A stretch of DNA of 64,000 nt, from positions 4,298,501 to 4,362,500 of the forward strand of contig NC_010162.1 of the NCBI RefSeq assembly GCF_000067165.1. Direction: 5' to 3'. Of this stretch, positions 56,475 through 64,000 are shown one piece after another. Every line of letters starts with the position of its first letter. The first letter of the stretch is position 1. The notes under the pieces were generated by a model. It made no database searches. It was not told the origin of the DNA and worked only from the letters and a program-made list of their open reading frames with translations. This DNA comes from Sorangium cellulosum So ce56. Lineage in GTDB: Bacteria; Myxococcota_A; Polyangia; Polyangiales; Polyangiaceae. Position numbers and translations under genes: made by a program.

Positions 56475-56948
56475 GGTTGCTCCCGCTTCAGCCGTATCGA
56501 TCGAGCGCTGGAGTCGCGCGCCTGCGCCGGCCGGTCGGCGTGTCCTTTCGAGATTTGGACATGCACGCGCGCGCGTGCTTGGGCCCGCCGCGCGCCCAGG
56601 CCCACACTGATCGGCGGCGGTCGCCGAGCGCCGCGAGCGATTCCGCCCTGCGCGCGCGCCGGCGTTCGCCGCGCTCGCCGCGTGCCTCGCGTCCGTCGCG
56701 CTCGCCGTGTTCGCCGCGACGCACGCGCCTGCTACCGAGGTCGGGGAGCACCTGAAGCGCGCCCGTCGGCGGCGTTCGCGATCTTGCGAGCGGGCTCGTG
56801 ACGCCCATACTCTGGCCGCTCGGATCGCCGAGGGCGTGCAGCCGGCGGGCCTCATGACCGCGTGCGCTCGGGGAAGTTGGTTGCGATCGGGGCGTTCCTC
56901 GTCGAACAGAAGTTCCCACGCAAACGCGAATCGGATACTTGAGGTGAG
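56475..56948. other. Divergent intergenic region
   Basis: A 474-base gap between divergent lipoprotein and membrane-protein genes; no coding frame is convincing. It should contain promoters for both. A weak plus-strand candidate is TTGCGA (56784-56789) with an 18-base spacer and TACTCT (56808-56813). No clear operator or terminator is visible. Confidence 0.45.
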
Positions 56949-57395
56949 ATGAAACCTACACGGCTCTTCACGGTTCTGGGGGCGCTGATGTTCCCCCTTG
57001 CAGTGGCTCTGGTCACCAGCGGGTGCCCCAAGAAGGAAGAGGACGAAGTCCCGCCGGTGCCCTCGGCGCCCGTCGTGCCGACGCCGGCCCCGACGCCGAC
57101 CCCCACGACGCAGATCGTGCCCGAAGAGGACGCCGGGGCGGATGCGGCGGACGCCGACACGGCGGACGCGGACGCTGGAAAGAAGGTGGTCGGCACGGGC
57201 GATCCCAGCGGGATCCGCAAGTGCTGCGCGGCGCTGCGCCAGAACGCGAAGTCGGCCCCGCCCGAGCAGCAGGGCGGCTACCTCGCGGCCGCGTCGGCGT
57301 GCGACGGCCTGGCGAACTCGCCGCAGGGGCGGCAAGCGCTCTCGACCCTGCGCGGCCTCCTGGTCGGCGCGCAGATGCCGGCGTCCTGCCAGTAA
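56949..57395 (+). CDS. Small lipoprotein with Cys residues
   Basis: A 148-aa lipoprotein: a basic start, a hydrophobic core and TSGC (C26). A Pro/Thr-rich segment and an acidic Ala/Asp repeat (DAGADAADADTADADAG, about 62-78) come next. A compact helical domain follows, with CC and two later Cys (KCCAALRQNAKSAPPEQQ, ASACDGLANS, PASCQ at the end). GAGGTGAG just upstream fits the ribosome binding site. I do not recognise the family. The three to four Cys suggest a disulfide-stabilised periplasmic or outer-membrane domain. Confidence 0.8.
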   Translation: MKPTRLFTVLGALMFPLAVALVTSGCPKKEEDEVPPVPSAPVVPTPAPTPTPTTQIVPEEDAGADAADADTADADAGKKVVGTGDPSGIRKCCAALRQNAKSAPPEQQGGYLAAASACDGLANSPQGRQALSTLRGLLVGAQMPASCQ

Positions 57396-57508
57396 CGGGA
57401 CGGACGGGAGGGCCACAGCGGTCGGGTGAGCAGGCCCCCGCCCAGCTTGCCAGATGCACCTGGCGAGCTGGGCCGGTCGTCCGGCTGTCGTGAGGGGGTC
57501 GGGCGGCC

Positions 57509-57565
57509 GGAGCCGTCAGCCGTGCACGGAGCCGTCAGCCGTGCACGGAGCCGTCAGCCGTGTAC
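57509..57565. repeat. 19-bp tandem repeat, three units
   Basis: ggagccgtcagccgtgcac is repeated at 57509-57527 and 57528-57546, with a third unit at 57547-57565 changed by one base. The third unit includes the stop codon (57554-57556) and last codons of the L,D-transpeptidase on the minus strand. Each unit contains the palindrome CGTGCACG-type core. It may be a short termination or binding array. Confidence 0.8.
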
Positions 57566-59509
57566 ATAGACGAGCGTGCCGCCGCCCTCGATGTTCATCG
57601 CTCCGTGCCACTCGGGCGGGACGGCGGGCTCGGTCCACTCGAAGAGCCAGGCCGCGTCGGCAGGGGCCAGGTTGATGCAGCCGTGGCTGCGCGCCTTGCC
57701 GAACTCGTCGTGCCAGTACGCGCCGTGCAGCGCGTAGCCCCCGTGGAAGTACTGGGTGTACGGCACGTCACGCAGGTCGAACGCCGCCTCGGACGCCTCG
57801 TCATCGCCGTCCATCGTGGTCGAGACGTGCTTCGCGTGGATGTAGAACGAGCCACGGACGGTGGCGTCGGTCTCCTCGGGATCGGCCATGCCGCTGCGAC
57901 CGCTGGAGATGAGCGCCGCGAACACGGGGCGCGTGCCCTCGTAGGCGACGAGCATCTGGCGGCGGATCGAGATGTCGATCCACTTCTTGCCGGCGCGCGC
58001 GAACCCCTGAGGGTCCTTGCGCAGCTCGGCGATGACGAGGTGGTCGGCGGCGAGCCATGAGCCCTCGGTGGTCTCGAGCAGCCCCTTGGCGCCGCCACGC
58101 GTGCGGCCGGTGAGCACCCAGCCCGAGCGGTGCGGCGCGAGGCCCGCGTCGACGAGCGCGCGGCCCGACGCGGAGGGGCGCTGCCGCGTGGTGCCGTGGA
58201 CGCGGACGAAGGCAGGGGCGCCCTTCAGGGCGGGATCGGGGCGGGGATCGGTGCCGGGCGGCGGGGGAGGCAGCTCGTCGGCGGGCAGCTCGGCGATGGA
58301 GAAGCGCGCGGTGTCGGCCGGTGGAGCGGCGGCGGGCGTCGGGGCGGCCGAGGACGTGGGGGATGCCGACGACGCCGCGGCGGCCGCCGATGCCGTGTCG
58401 GAGGCGCTCGCGGGGACCTCGGCGCCCTCGGCGTCGAGATCCTTGATGATCACGCCGCGCATCGCGCTGAGGCGCGCGGGGCGGGTGCGATCGAGCGGGA
58501 TGAGGTCGAGCTCGGTCGTGAGGCCGAAGCGGCGGTTGGTCCACTCGAAGGTCGTGATCAGGCCGAAGGCGGAGCTCTCCTTGGTGCGGCCCGTGTGCAC
58601 CGAGTAGTGGAGCTTCTCCTCGGCGCCGTACGGCTTGGGGAGATCCCGGCCGGCGAGGAGGAACTCCGGCACGGGATCGAGCGGCAACGACGAGGGCGCG
58701 ACAGCGGCGCGGGCGAGGTGGACGCCGAGCTTGGACCCCTCGACGCGGCGCTGATCCTCGACGGTCGGGAGCCGGAAGTAGAGGTGCGGCGGGGGCGAGC
58801 CCGACATGACGTAGTGATAAGGCACCGGCGCACCACGGCGCGGGCCGCGCACGGCGGCGGCGACCACCTGGTGCTCGAGCGCGAGCGACGCGCCCTTGCC
58901 CACGCAGACGTAACCGCGCGGCGCGATCCGGTACCAGCCGCCGGCACAACCGTCGGTGCCCGCGGGGAGCTCGGCCCGATCGACGACCGCGCCGGCGCGC
59001 AGGTAACCGAGCTTCGTCGAGCGCTCGTCGGGAGCGACGTAGATCCAGGTGCGCATCGCGATGCTGGCGATCTTCGCGCCCCGGCCCGGGAGCGTGGCCT
59101 CCTTCGAGGACGGTGATGCGGCGGCCGGCGACGCGAGCGACGCAGGGGACACGGCGTCCGGCGCGGCGGACCCAGGAGAGGGAGCCAGCGGTTCGGCCGA
59201 GGAGAGACCCGGGACGGCGAGGGCGGCACCGGTGGCGAGCGGGGCGGTCGCGTGGGCGGCGCCGGAGCGGTGATCGTCGGTGGCCCTGCCGGGCGGATCC
59301 TGGGACGGAGCGCAGGCCGCGACCGAAAGGACGAGCGGGGAGGCGCCGGCGAAGGCGACAGCGAGAGCGCCAGCGCGGAGCAGGGCGCCGGAGAGCGAGC
59401 GGGAGGGCGCCGTGGCGCGAGAGCCGACGCGGGGGCGAGCGCGAGTGCGCGGAGAGCGCTGCGGTGCGGGCAGCGACGCGGGGGCGGAGGCTCGAGCGAG
59501 GGAAGGCAT
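57554..59509 (-). CDS. L,D-transpeptidase lipoprotein
   Basis: L,D-transpeptidases cross-link peptidoglycan stem peptides or attach lipoproteins using a catalytic Cys. The 651-aa product has a long basic n-region, a hydrophobic stretch and VAAC (C66), so it is probably a lipoprotein. An SH3-like region (WIYVAPDERSTKLGYLRAGA) and a long low-complexity middle (about 300-350) come first. The C-terminal YkuD domain has H595 (ALHGAYW) and the SHGCINL motif with H609 and C611. Starts at ATG 59509; longer starts are possible. It ends inside the 19-bp repeats. Its size and SH3 part suggest envelope remodelling rather than a simple YkuD. Confidence 0.87.
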   Translation of the reverse strand: MPSLARASAPASLPAPQRSPRTRARPRVGSRATAPSRSLSGALLRAGALAVAFAGASPLVLSVAACAPSQDPPGRATDDHRSGAAHATAPLATGAALAVPGLSSAEPLAPSPGSAAPDAVSPASLASPAAASPSSKEATLPGRGAKIASIAMRTWIYVAPDERSTKLGYLRAGAVVDRAELPAGTDGCAGGWYRIAPRGYVCVGKGASLALEHQVVAAAVRGPRRGAPVPYHYVMSGSPPPHLYFRLPTVEDQRRVEGSKLGVHLARAAVAPSSLPLDPVPEFLLAGRDLPKPYGAEEKLHYSVHTGRTKESSAFGLITTFEWTNRRFGLTTELDLIPLDRTRPARLSAMRGVIIKDLDAEGAEVPASASDTASAAAAASSASPTSSAAPTPAAAPPADTARFSIAELPADELPPPPPGTDPRPDPALKGAPAFVRVHGTTRQRPSASGRALVDAGLAPHRSGWVLTGRTRGGAKGLLETTEGSWLAADHLVIAELRKDPQGFARAGKKWIDISIRRQMLVAYEGTRPVFAALISSGRSGMADPEETDATVRGSFYIHAKHVSTTMDGDDEASEAAFDLRDVPYTQYFHGGYALHGAYWHDEFGKARSHGCINLAPADAAWLFEWTEPAVPPEWHGAMNIEGGGTLVYVHG

Positions 59510-59686
59510 CGACGCGAAGGCGGAGGCAGGGAGAGCCAGGCCCGAGGTGCGAAGGCGCGCGGGCCAGCGGGCCAGCGGGCGACGGGAAGCCGAAGCTGGA
59601 GCCGCGGGGGGCTGAGCGGGCGAGGTGTATGCTGAACCGAGGGGGAGATGCAATCTCCTGCCGGCGGCGTGGGGGGAAGGAGAGGA

Positions 59687-59750
59687 GGGAGGCGGGAGGG
59701 GAGAGGGAGACGGGAGGGGGAGAGGGAGACGGGAGGGGGAGAGGGAGACG
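59687..59750. repeat. Homopurine tract with 19-bp repeat
   Basis: Plus-strand G/A-only sequence with gagggagacggga repeated at 59703, 59722 and 59741 (19-bp period). It lies between the S1-domain gene and the transpeptidase, both on the minus strand. Homopurine tracts of this length can form triplex or pause replication; no known function is assigned. Confidence 0.6.
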
Positions 59751-59758
59751 TGACGAGG

Positions 59759-60514
59759 CTAGCGCTTGACCTTCTTCGCGAGGAGGTCACCCAGCGTGCC
59801 GAAGTTGCGAGGCGCAGGCTTGGCGCCCTTGTCGTTGCCGCCGCCGGAGCGCTCGCCCTTGGCGTACGACTCGAACTGGCCGCGCTCCTCGTCCACGCGG
59901 AGCGCGGAGATCGAGAGGCGGATCTTGCCGGACTCGTCCACGTTGAGGATCTTCGCCTCGACGTCCTGCCCCACCGTGAAGTGCTTCTTCAGGTCGGCGG
60001 AGCGAGGCGTCGCCGTCTCGGCCGTCGGGACGAGGCCGCGGCCCGAGCGGCCCGAGGTGCCCGCGATCTGGACGAAGACGCCGTAACGCTCGACGCCCGT
60101 CACCTTGCCCTTGACCCGCGCTCCCTCGACGAGCAGCGGCGCGCCGCCCGCGGCAGGCGCGGAGACCGCGAGCGACGTCCCGCCGTCGCCGTCGTCGCTC
60201 GCGCGCACGACGACCGGCGTGAGGCGCACCTGGCCGGTGCCAGCGTCGACGCCGGATACCACGGCCGAGATGCGCGAGCCGACCGTGACCCGGAGGTTGC
60301 CGTCGCCGTCGGCGAGCGCGACGCGCTCGAACATGCCCTCCTGCTTGCCGCCAAGATCCGCGAAGACTGCCTCGCGAGCGATCGCGACCACGGTCACCTC
60401 GACGGTCTCCCCCGTGTGGTACTGGCGGCGACGCTGCTTGCCAGCTCCTTCGGACTGCTCGAAGAGCGAAGCGAACGATTCCTTGGAGGCGGCGGAAGGG
60501 CGTGACGACGACAT
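59759..60514 (-). CDS. S1-domain RNA-binding protein
   Basis: The 251-aa product has two S1-type OB-fold domains: about 32-115 (YHTGETVEVTVVAIAREAVFADLGGKQEGM) and about 128-215 (EGARVKGKVTGVERYGVFVQIAG, then GQDVEAKILNVDESGKIRLSISAL). A short basic tail with FGTLGDLLAKK ends it. The layout resembles short S1-domain proteins of myxobacteria, not ribosomal protein S1 itself, which has four to six domains. Probably binds RNA in the cytoplasm; target unknown. A clear ATG at 60514. Confidence 0.87.
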   Translation of the reverse strand: MSSSRPSAASKESFASLFEQSEGAGKQRRRQYHTGETVEVTVVAIAREAVFADLGGKQEGMFERVALADGDGNLRVTVGSRISAVVSGVDAGTGQVRLTPVVVRASDDGDGGTSLAVSAPAAGGAPLLVEGARVKGKVTGVERYGVFVQIAGTSGRSGRGLVPTAETATPRSADLKKHFTVGQDVEAKILNVDESGKIRLSISALRVDEERGQFESYAKGERSGGGNDKGAKPAPRNFGTLGDLLAKKVKR

Positions 60515-60534
60515 GGCGCGACCTCATAGCGCGA

Positions 60535-60690
60535 GGCGAGGGCGCGAGGAAGGCGGCGGTGAGCGGGAAGCGAGGGGAGAGGCGGGAGGAGGGGGAGGGG
60601 GCCGAAGCAGGGGCAGGGGCCGAAGGGGGAGGAGAGGGGGACGGGACCGGGGAGAGGACGGGGAGGGCGGAGAGCAAGGAGGCGGCGGGA
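60535..60690. other. Purine-rich gap upstream of tRNA-Lys
   Basis: Plus-strand G/A-rich sequence with no coding bias, between the S1-domain gene and the tRNA. It resembles the homopurine stretch at 59687-59750 in composition but not in exact repeat. Confidence 0.4.
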
Positions 60691-60699
60691 ACGGAAAGG

Positions 60700-60728
60700 T
60701 GGAACCTGGCGGGGGCTTCTGCTAGCTT
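60700..60728 (+). promoter_or_regulatory. Weak promoter candidate for tRNA-Lys
   Basis: TGGAAC (60700-60705), a 17-base spacer and TAGCTT (60723-60728) place a start of transcription about ten bases before the tRNA. Both boxes match only half of the sigma70 consensus, so this is tentative. Confidence 0.35.
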
Positions 60729-60744
60729 CGCCGGCCGCTGAATC

Positions 60745-60817
<73 letters not shown>

Positions 60818-60825
60818 CTAAGTAA

Positions 60826-61000
60826 CTACGCGGAACTGCTGACCTTTCCGACCGGCACCCTCGCCTGTTCCAGGTTTTCTCCACGGACCGCCCCGGCAGG
60901 CGGCCCGTCGAGCAGCGCGATAGCGGTCCGCTTCGCGCTCGGCGACAGGTGCATGTAGCCCATGGTCGTCGAGACTCGCGGTGCCCGGCACGCGGGAAGC
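60826..61000 (-). pseudogene. C-terminal scrap of a tyrosine recombinase
   Basis: Read on the minus strand, the fragment STTMGYMHLSPSAKRTAIALLD matches the C-terminal box of phage-type integrases around the catalytic Tyr (Y in the YMHLSP context). Just before it, in another frame, GTASL looks like the usual GHASL lead-in, so a frameshift separates the two. The upstream body (with the RHxxR-type core) is missing. It lies nine bases from the 3' end of tRNA-Lys, the normal place for an integrase of a tRNA-integrating element. It is inactive and looks like the decayed end of a lost element. Confidence 0.7.
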
Positions 61001-61718
61001 CTGGCGTGGCCGCCACCGGTCGTGGCGGGCGACAGCGAGCCCTGCGGGGAGCGATGAGGCCGGGCAGGTCCACCCCGCCGAGATCGGGAGCTCGCGCGCA
61101 AGGCGACTTGCGGCCGAGGAGCGACGGCGCATTCGCCGGGCACGCTGGCGCTCGGTGAGCCCTTCCCGCTCTTCCCGCTCGACCGTGGGTCCCCCCCGCC
61201 CGAAAGGGGGCATCACCATGGTGAGAGAAACGGTTCCGTGGCGTTGCACCATCGCGCTTCTTGCCGTGCTGTCTTCTGGGGGCGGGGTGCTCTCAGTCCC
61301 CTCCGATCGGACAGCTTCCTGTGAACGCCTCGCAAGAGGCAGCTCCCGTGGCGTCCGGGCAGACCATGGTCATGGGGATGGAGCGCCGGAGCGCGCGAAC
61401 CCATGCGCCAAAGGCTGCATCCCTGGGCGGGAACGCCACCATGAAAGCGGAACCTCCTGCCGCCAGCACGGATATGCACTGCCCGGGCCAACCATGGAGG
61501 CTCCCGCTTCGGCCCCCGACGCTCGCGATGGTGAGTCGATCTCAGATGGACAGCGTCCACCGGCCGATGCGAAACCTCGTCTGCCCAAGCTCTGCGTCCA
61601 GAGCTCACACCAGAAGAGCAAGGTGGACTCATTCCACCCATCGAAGGATCTCCTCTCTCTGGTGAAGGCATATGATAAGTGCACCAGCTGCCGTCGATCC
61701 AGGGATCCGCGCAGGTCC
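61001..61718. other. Degenerate sequence next to the integration site
   Basis: About 700 bases with no gene I can support. Several frames are open on both strands but codon bias is weak and no start or ribosome binding site stands out. It is consistent with decayed element sequence between the integrase scrap and the DUF3037 gene. Confidence 0.45.
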
Positions 61719-62138
61719 TCAGACCCGCACGAGGCGATCGAGCAGCCACCCCAGGGTCTCGGCAGGATCGGCGCACAGCCCGGTGTGGGAGGGCGACGGC
61801 TGCACGATGGTACTCGACGGGGAGACCAGCCACCCAAACCGCTCCTCCTGAGGGAGCCCGGCGACATAGCCCGAGGCCGGATCGCCGGCGCACACCAGGC
61901 GCACAAACTCCAGGTGCTGGCGCACCGCCGGTAGATCGAGGTCCGGCGCCAGGGCGAGCAGGCGGCGATCGTCAGGCTCGCAGCGCACGTCGAGAAAGCC
62001 CCGGGAGCGACAGTGGAGCACCACCCCGACGTTGACGCGCTCGCCGCGCTCGATGCGCGGGACCACGCGGAGCACCGCATAGGCGAAGGCCTCGCGGGCC
62101 CCGAATCGGCCCGGAGGGCTAGCGCCTGGCCCGAGCAT
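61719..62138 (-). CDS. DUF3037 protein
   Basis: The 139-aa product has the DUF3037 pattern: FAYAVLRVVPRIERGERVNVGVVL, then LALAPDLDLPAVRQHLEFVRLVCAGDPASG, and EERFGWLVSPSSTIVQPSPSHTGLCADP. DUF3037 proteins are often encoded next to a HipA-like kinase, as here. The start ATG at 62138 lies inside the end of that kinase gene (20-base overlap), showing tight translational coupling. Function unknown. Confidence 0.88.
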   Translation of the reverse strand: MLGPGASPPGRFGAREAFAYAVLRVVPRIERGERVNVGVVLHCRSRGFLDVRCEPDDRRLLALAPDLDLPAVRQHLEFVRLVCAGDPASGYVAGLPQEERFGWLVSPSSTIVQPSPSHTGLCADPAETLGWLLDRLVRV

Positions 62139-62907
62139 CGAGCGCCTCCTCCACGAATCCCCGCGGCGGAGCGAGGCGGCGGTTCAGATAGTCGGCGTAG
62201 GCCGCGCGGCTCTCCTCGGGGTCCGTCGAGGGCGCCCGATCGACCAGCCACGCATCCGGGATCTCCGCGACGATGCCCGCGATCTTCTCGGGCGTGAGCA
62301 GGGCGCTCTGCACGGCGTCCGCAGCCGCGATGTCGGTCGCATAGGGGAGCAGTATGTGGCTCTCGATCTGCGGGAAGCGATCGTGGGCCTCGGCCAGGGG
62401 ATCGACGCCCTCGCTCCAGGCGTGATGGACGTACAGCGCCGCGCCGTGATCGATGAGCCAGAGCTTCCTGTGCCAGAGGAGCAGGTTCGGGTTGCGGGGA
62501 GTGCGGTCCATGTTGCTGACGAAGGCGTCGAACCAGACCACGGCCGACGCGAGCGCCGGATCGAGCTTTCCGCCGGTGAACGGCTGGAACGCGAGCGACC
62601 CGGGGAGGTAGTCGAGCGCGACGTTCAGGCCGGCGCTCGCCGAGAGTATCTTAGCGATCTCGGGGTCCGGCTCGGTGCGCCCGAACTCCACGTCGAGCTC
62701 GATGAGGACGATCTCCGGCACTGGCAGCCCGAGGGCTCGCCCGATCTGCCCCGCGACGAGCTCCGCGATCAGGGCCTTCGGCCCCTGGCCGGCGCCGCGG
62801 AGCTTCACCACGTAGAGGCCATCGTCGTCCGCCTCGACGATGGCCGGCACCGACCCGCCCTCACGGAGCGGGGCTACATAGCGGGTCGTGCGCACGGTCC
62901 GGATCAT
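62119..62907 (-). CDS. HipA-like kinase
   Basis: A 262-aa kinase-fold protein of the HipA-like type often paired with DUF3037. It has the ATP-binding Lys (K35 in VVKLRGAG), then LVAGQIGRALGLPVPEI, the catalytic loop FVSNMDRTPRNPNLL with D134 and two Asn, and the Mg-binding IDHG (D153). It is shorter than HipA toxins and lacks the HipB partner, so it is not a classical hipBA system. Its substrate is unknown. It is the first gene of an overlapping pair with DUF3037 beside the decayed integration site. Confidence 0.85.
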   Translation of the reverse strand: MIRTVRTTRYVAPLREGGSVPAIVEADDDGLYVVKLRGAGQGPKALIAELVAGQIGRALGLPVPEIVLIELDVEFGRTEPDPEIAKILSASAGLNVALDYLPGSLAFQPFTGGKLDPALASAVVWFDAFVSNMDRTPRNPNLLLWHRKLWLIDHGAALYVHHAWSEGVDPLAEAHDRFPQIESHILLPYATDIAAADAVQSALLTPEKIAGIVAEIPDAWLVDRAPSTDPEESRAAYADYLNRRLAPPRGFVEEALDARARR

Positions 62908-63069
62908 TCGGCACCTCGGGAGCGGAGCATATGCGTCTTCCGATCCCTGTCGAATCCATTCACCATTTTTACCTGATCATCCCATGCATCGATGAATGTC
63001 GGCCATCCGGGGCCGATCCTACTCCATCGCCAGCGCGGAAGGAAATCAACCTGAAGAGCGCCGGGTCGG

Positions 63070-64000
63070 TCACGCCGTGCGGAGCTGGCCGATCGTGTCG
63101 GCGATGAACCGCGCGGCGCGCAGGAGGCTCGCGTCCTGTCCGTGCTTCCCGACGACCTGCACGCCTACGGGCAACCCGTCCTTGCTCCTGCCGACAGGGA
63201 TCACGACGCTCGGGTTGCCGAGCAGATTCACGAAGAAGGCGAATCCACCGACCGCGTTCCAGTATTCGACCTTCTTCTCTTTCCCGTTCACCGTCATGGG
63301 GACGGAGCGGCCAGTCTTTTGATGGCGGATGGCGACCGACGGAGTCGCGGGGACCACCCAACAATCGTATGCTTCAATGAAGCTCTCGAAGCGCCCCGAC
63401 AGCTCGCGCTGCTCCGCCTTGAGCCTGGCGTAGCTGCCATCGAGCCCGCCGCGGAACGCCGAGCGCATCCACTCGAACATCCAGAACAAGCGATAGAACG
63501 CCGCGTCGGTCTCCTTCGTCTTGAATTCGTACATGTTCAGCATGAAATAGCTCAGGTTCGTCTTCCAGAGATCGAACGGAGAGGCGACCTTCTCGACCTG
63601 CGCCGCGCTCCCGCGCAGCGCGTCGAACGCCCTCTCGAGCTCCGCCGTTACCGCGTCGTCCATGGGGAAGGCGAACTCGTGCGTCCACGCGACGCGGGGC
63701 GGTGGAGCGCTCGTCGCGGCCGAGCATGACTCGCCGGAGAGCACATCGTAGCAGAGCATGAGATCGCGCACCGAGCGCGCGATCGGCCCGATCACCGTCA
63801 GGTGATCTTCCCGGCGAGGGGCGGCGTCGAGCGGAAACGCCGGCCCGTCCGACGGCACCTTCCGCAGCGACGGCTTGAAGCCGTAGACGCCGCAGTAGCT
63901 CGCGGGCACGCGGATGCTCCCGCCCGTGTCGGTCCCGATGCCGAGCGCGGAGAGCCCGAGCGCCACCGCCGCGGCCTCGCCGCCGGAGCTGCCGCCCGAC
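63070..64000 (-). CDS. Amidase, C-terminal part only
   Basis: The visible 310 codons run off the window at 64000. They begin in the amidase signature GGSSGGE, followed by LGIGTDTGGSIRVPA that holds the catalytic nucleophile Ser; the catalytic Lys lies upstream of the window. Later motifs include GPIARSVRDL, AFPMDDAVTAELERAFDAL and the C-terminal GNPSVVIPVG-like region with GLPVGVQVVGKHGQD. The amidase-signature family hydrolyses amides including Glu-tRNA(Gln) (GatA), fatty amides and drug-like amides. This C-terminus is not GatA-specific, so the substrate is open. It is the neighbour of the HipA-like/DUF3037 pair but separated by about 160 bases. Confidence 0.9.
   Translation of the reverse strand, partial: SGGSSGGEAAAVALGLSALGIGTDTGGSIRVPASYCGVYGFKPSLRKVPSDGPAFPLDAAPRREDHLTVIGPIARSVRDLMLCYDVLSGESCSAATSAPPPRVAWTHEFAFPMDDAVTAELERAFDALRGSAAQVEKVASPFDLWKTNLSYFMLNMYEFKTKETDAAFYRLFWMFEWMRSAFRGGLDGSYARLKAEQRELSGRFESFIEAYDCWVVPATPSVAIRHQKTGRSVPMTVNGKEKKVEYWNAVGGFAFFVNLLGNPSVVIPVGRSKDGLPVGVQVVGKHGQDASLLRAARFIADTIGQLRTA

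Noticed and set aside
61213..61893. Minus-strand frame of 226 residues in the degenerate region
   Set aside because: Codon bias is weak, and its upper part simply overlaps the DUF3037 gene in another frame. No family is recognisable.
62119..62907. Classical hipBA toxin-antitoxin module
   Set aside because: No small helix-turn-helix HipB-like gene is present. The partner is DUF3037, so this is a different HipA-like pair.

Overview
This is a high-GC (roughly 70 %) chromosomal segment with strong GC3 codon bias. It looks like a myxobacterium of the Sorangium/Polyangium type. That is an inference from base composition, the abundance of Cys-rich and Gly-rich lipoproteins, an IgGFc-binding-domain protein, a MYXO-CTERM-like tail and the RsbRD/GAF/PAS sensor style. 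No species marker was searched. Most of the window is ordinary housekeeping chromosome. The accessory feel comes from lipoprotein clusters, many small intergenic repeats and a decayed integration site at tRNA-Lys.

Layout. 1-10.2 kb: the 3' part of an unknown protein, mutS, a translationally coupled pair of surface lipoproteins (IPT/TIG protein then IgGFc-binding-domain protein, minus strand), then rpsB-tsf behind a recognisable promoter. 10.2-16.1 kb: polysaccharide deacetylase, a repeat-filled gap, a hypothetical gene, crcB, an AAA ATPase fused to a PD-(D/E)XK nuclease domain, and an MlaF-type ABC ATPase. 16.2-21.2 kb: a run of a 95-aa protein, cheR, glnD and a TPR lipoprotein. 21.3-23.1 kb: parA-parB on the minus strand with a 4-nt ATGA overlap. 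23.7-32.4 kb: a 54-aa acidic protein gene with a strong terminator, then the proteostasis block tig-clpP-clpX-lon, then purH.

32.5-34.5 kb holds the most distinctive locus. It has a ParA-type ATPase carrying two identically spaced CX2C-X22-CX3C zinc-finger motifs, a set of 33-bp palindromic tandem repeats starting at its stop codon, and a ribbon-helix-helix-like gene. I read it as a possible second, non-ParB partition or positioning system. Next come a Bax-inhibitor-1 family protein ending inside a 125-bp imperfect palindrome, a DUF4112 protein, an outer-membrane barrel, a large membrane protein, a molybdopterin oxidoreductase, an RluA-type pseudouridine synthase, a VWA lipoprotein and glgA.

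47.5-60.5 kb: a three-gene envelope operon (beta-barrel, YtkA-like lipoprotein, BNR propeller with a MYXO-CTERM-like tail), a GAF/PAS sensor without an output domain, hflX, DUF309, a lone receiver-domain protein, lipoproteins, an L,D-transpeptidase and an S1-domain RNA-binding protein. 60.7-64 kb: tRNA-Lys(UUU), a frameshifted C-terminal scrap of a tyrosine recombinase, degenerate sequence, an overlapping DUF3037/HipA-like kinase pair, and an amidase cut by the window end. No CRISPR array, rRNA or intact insertion sequence is visible.
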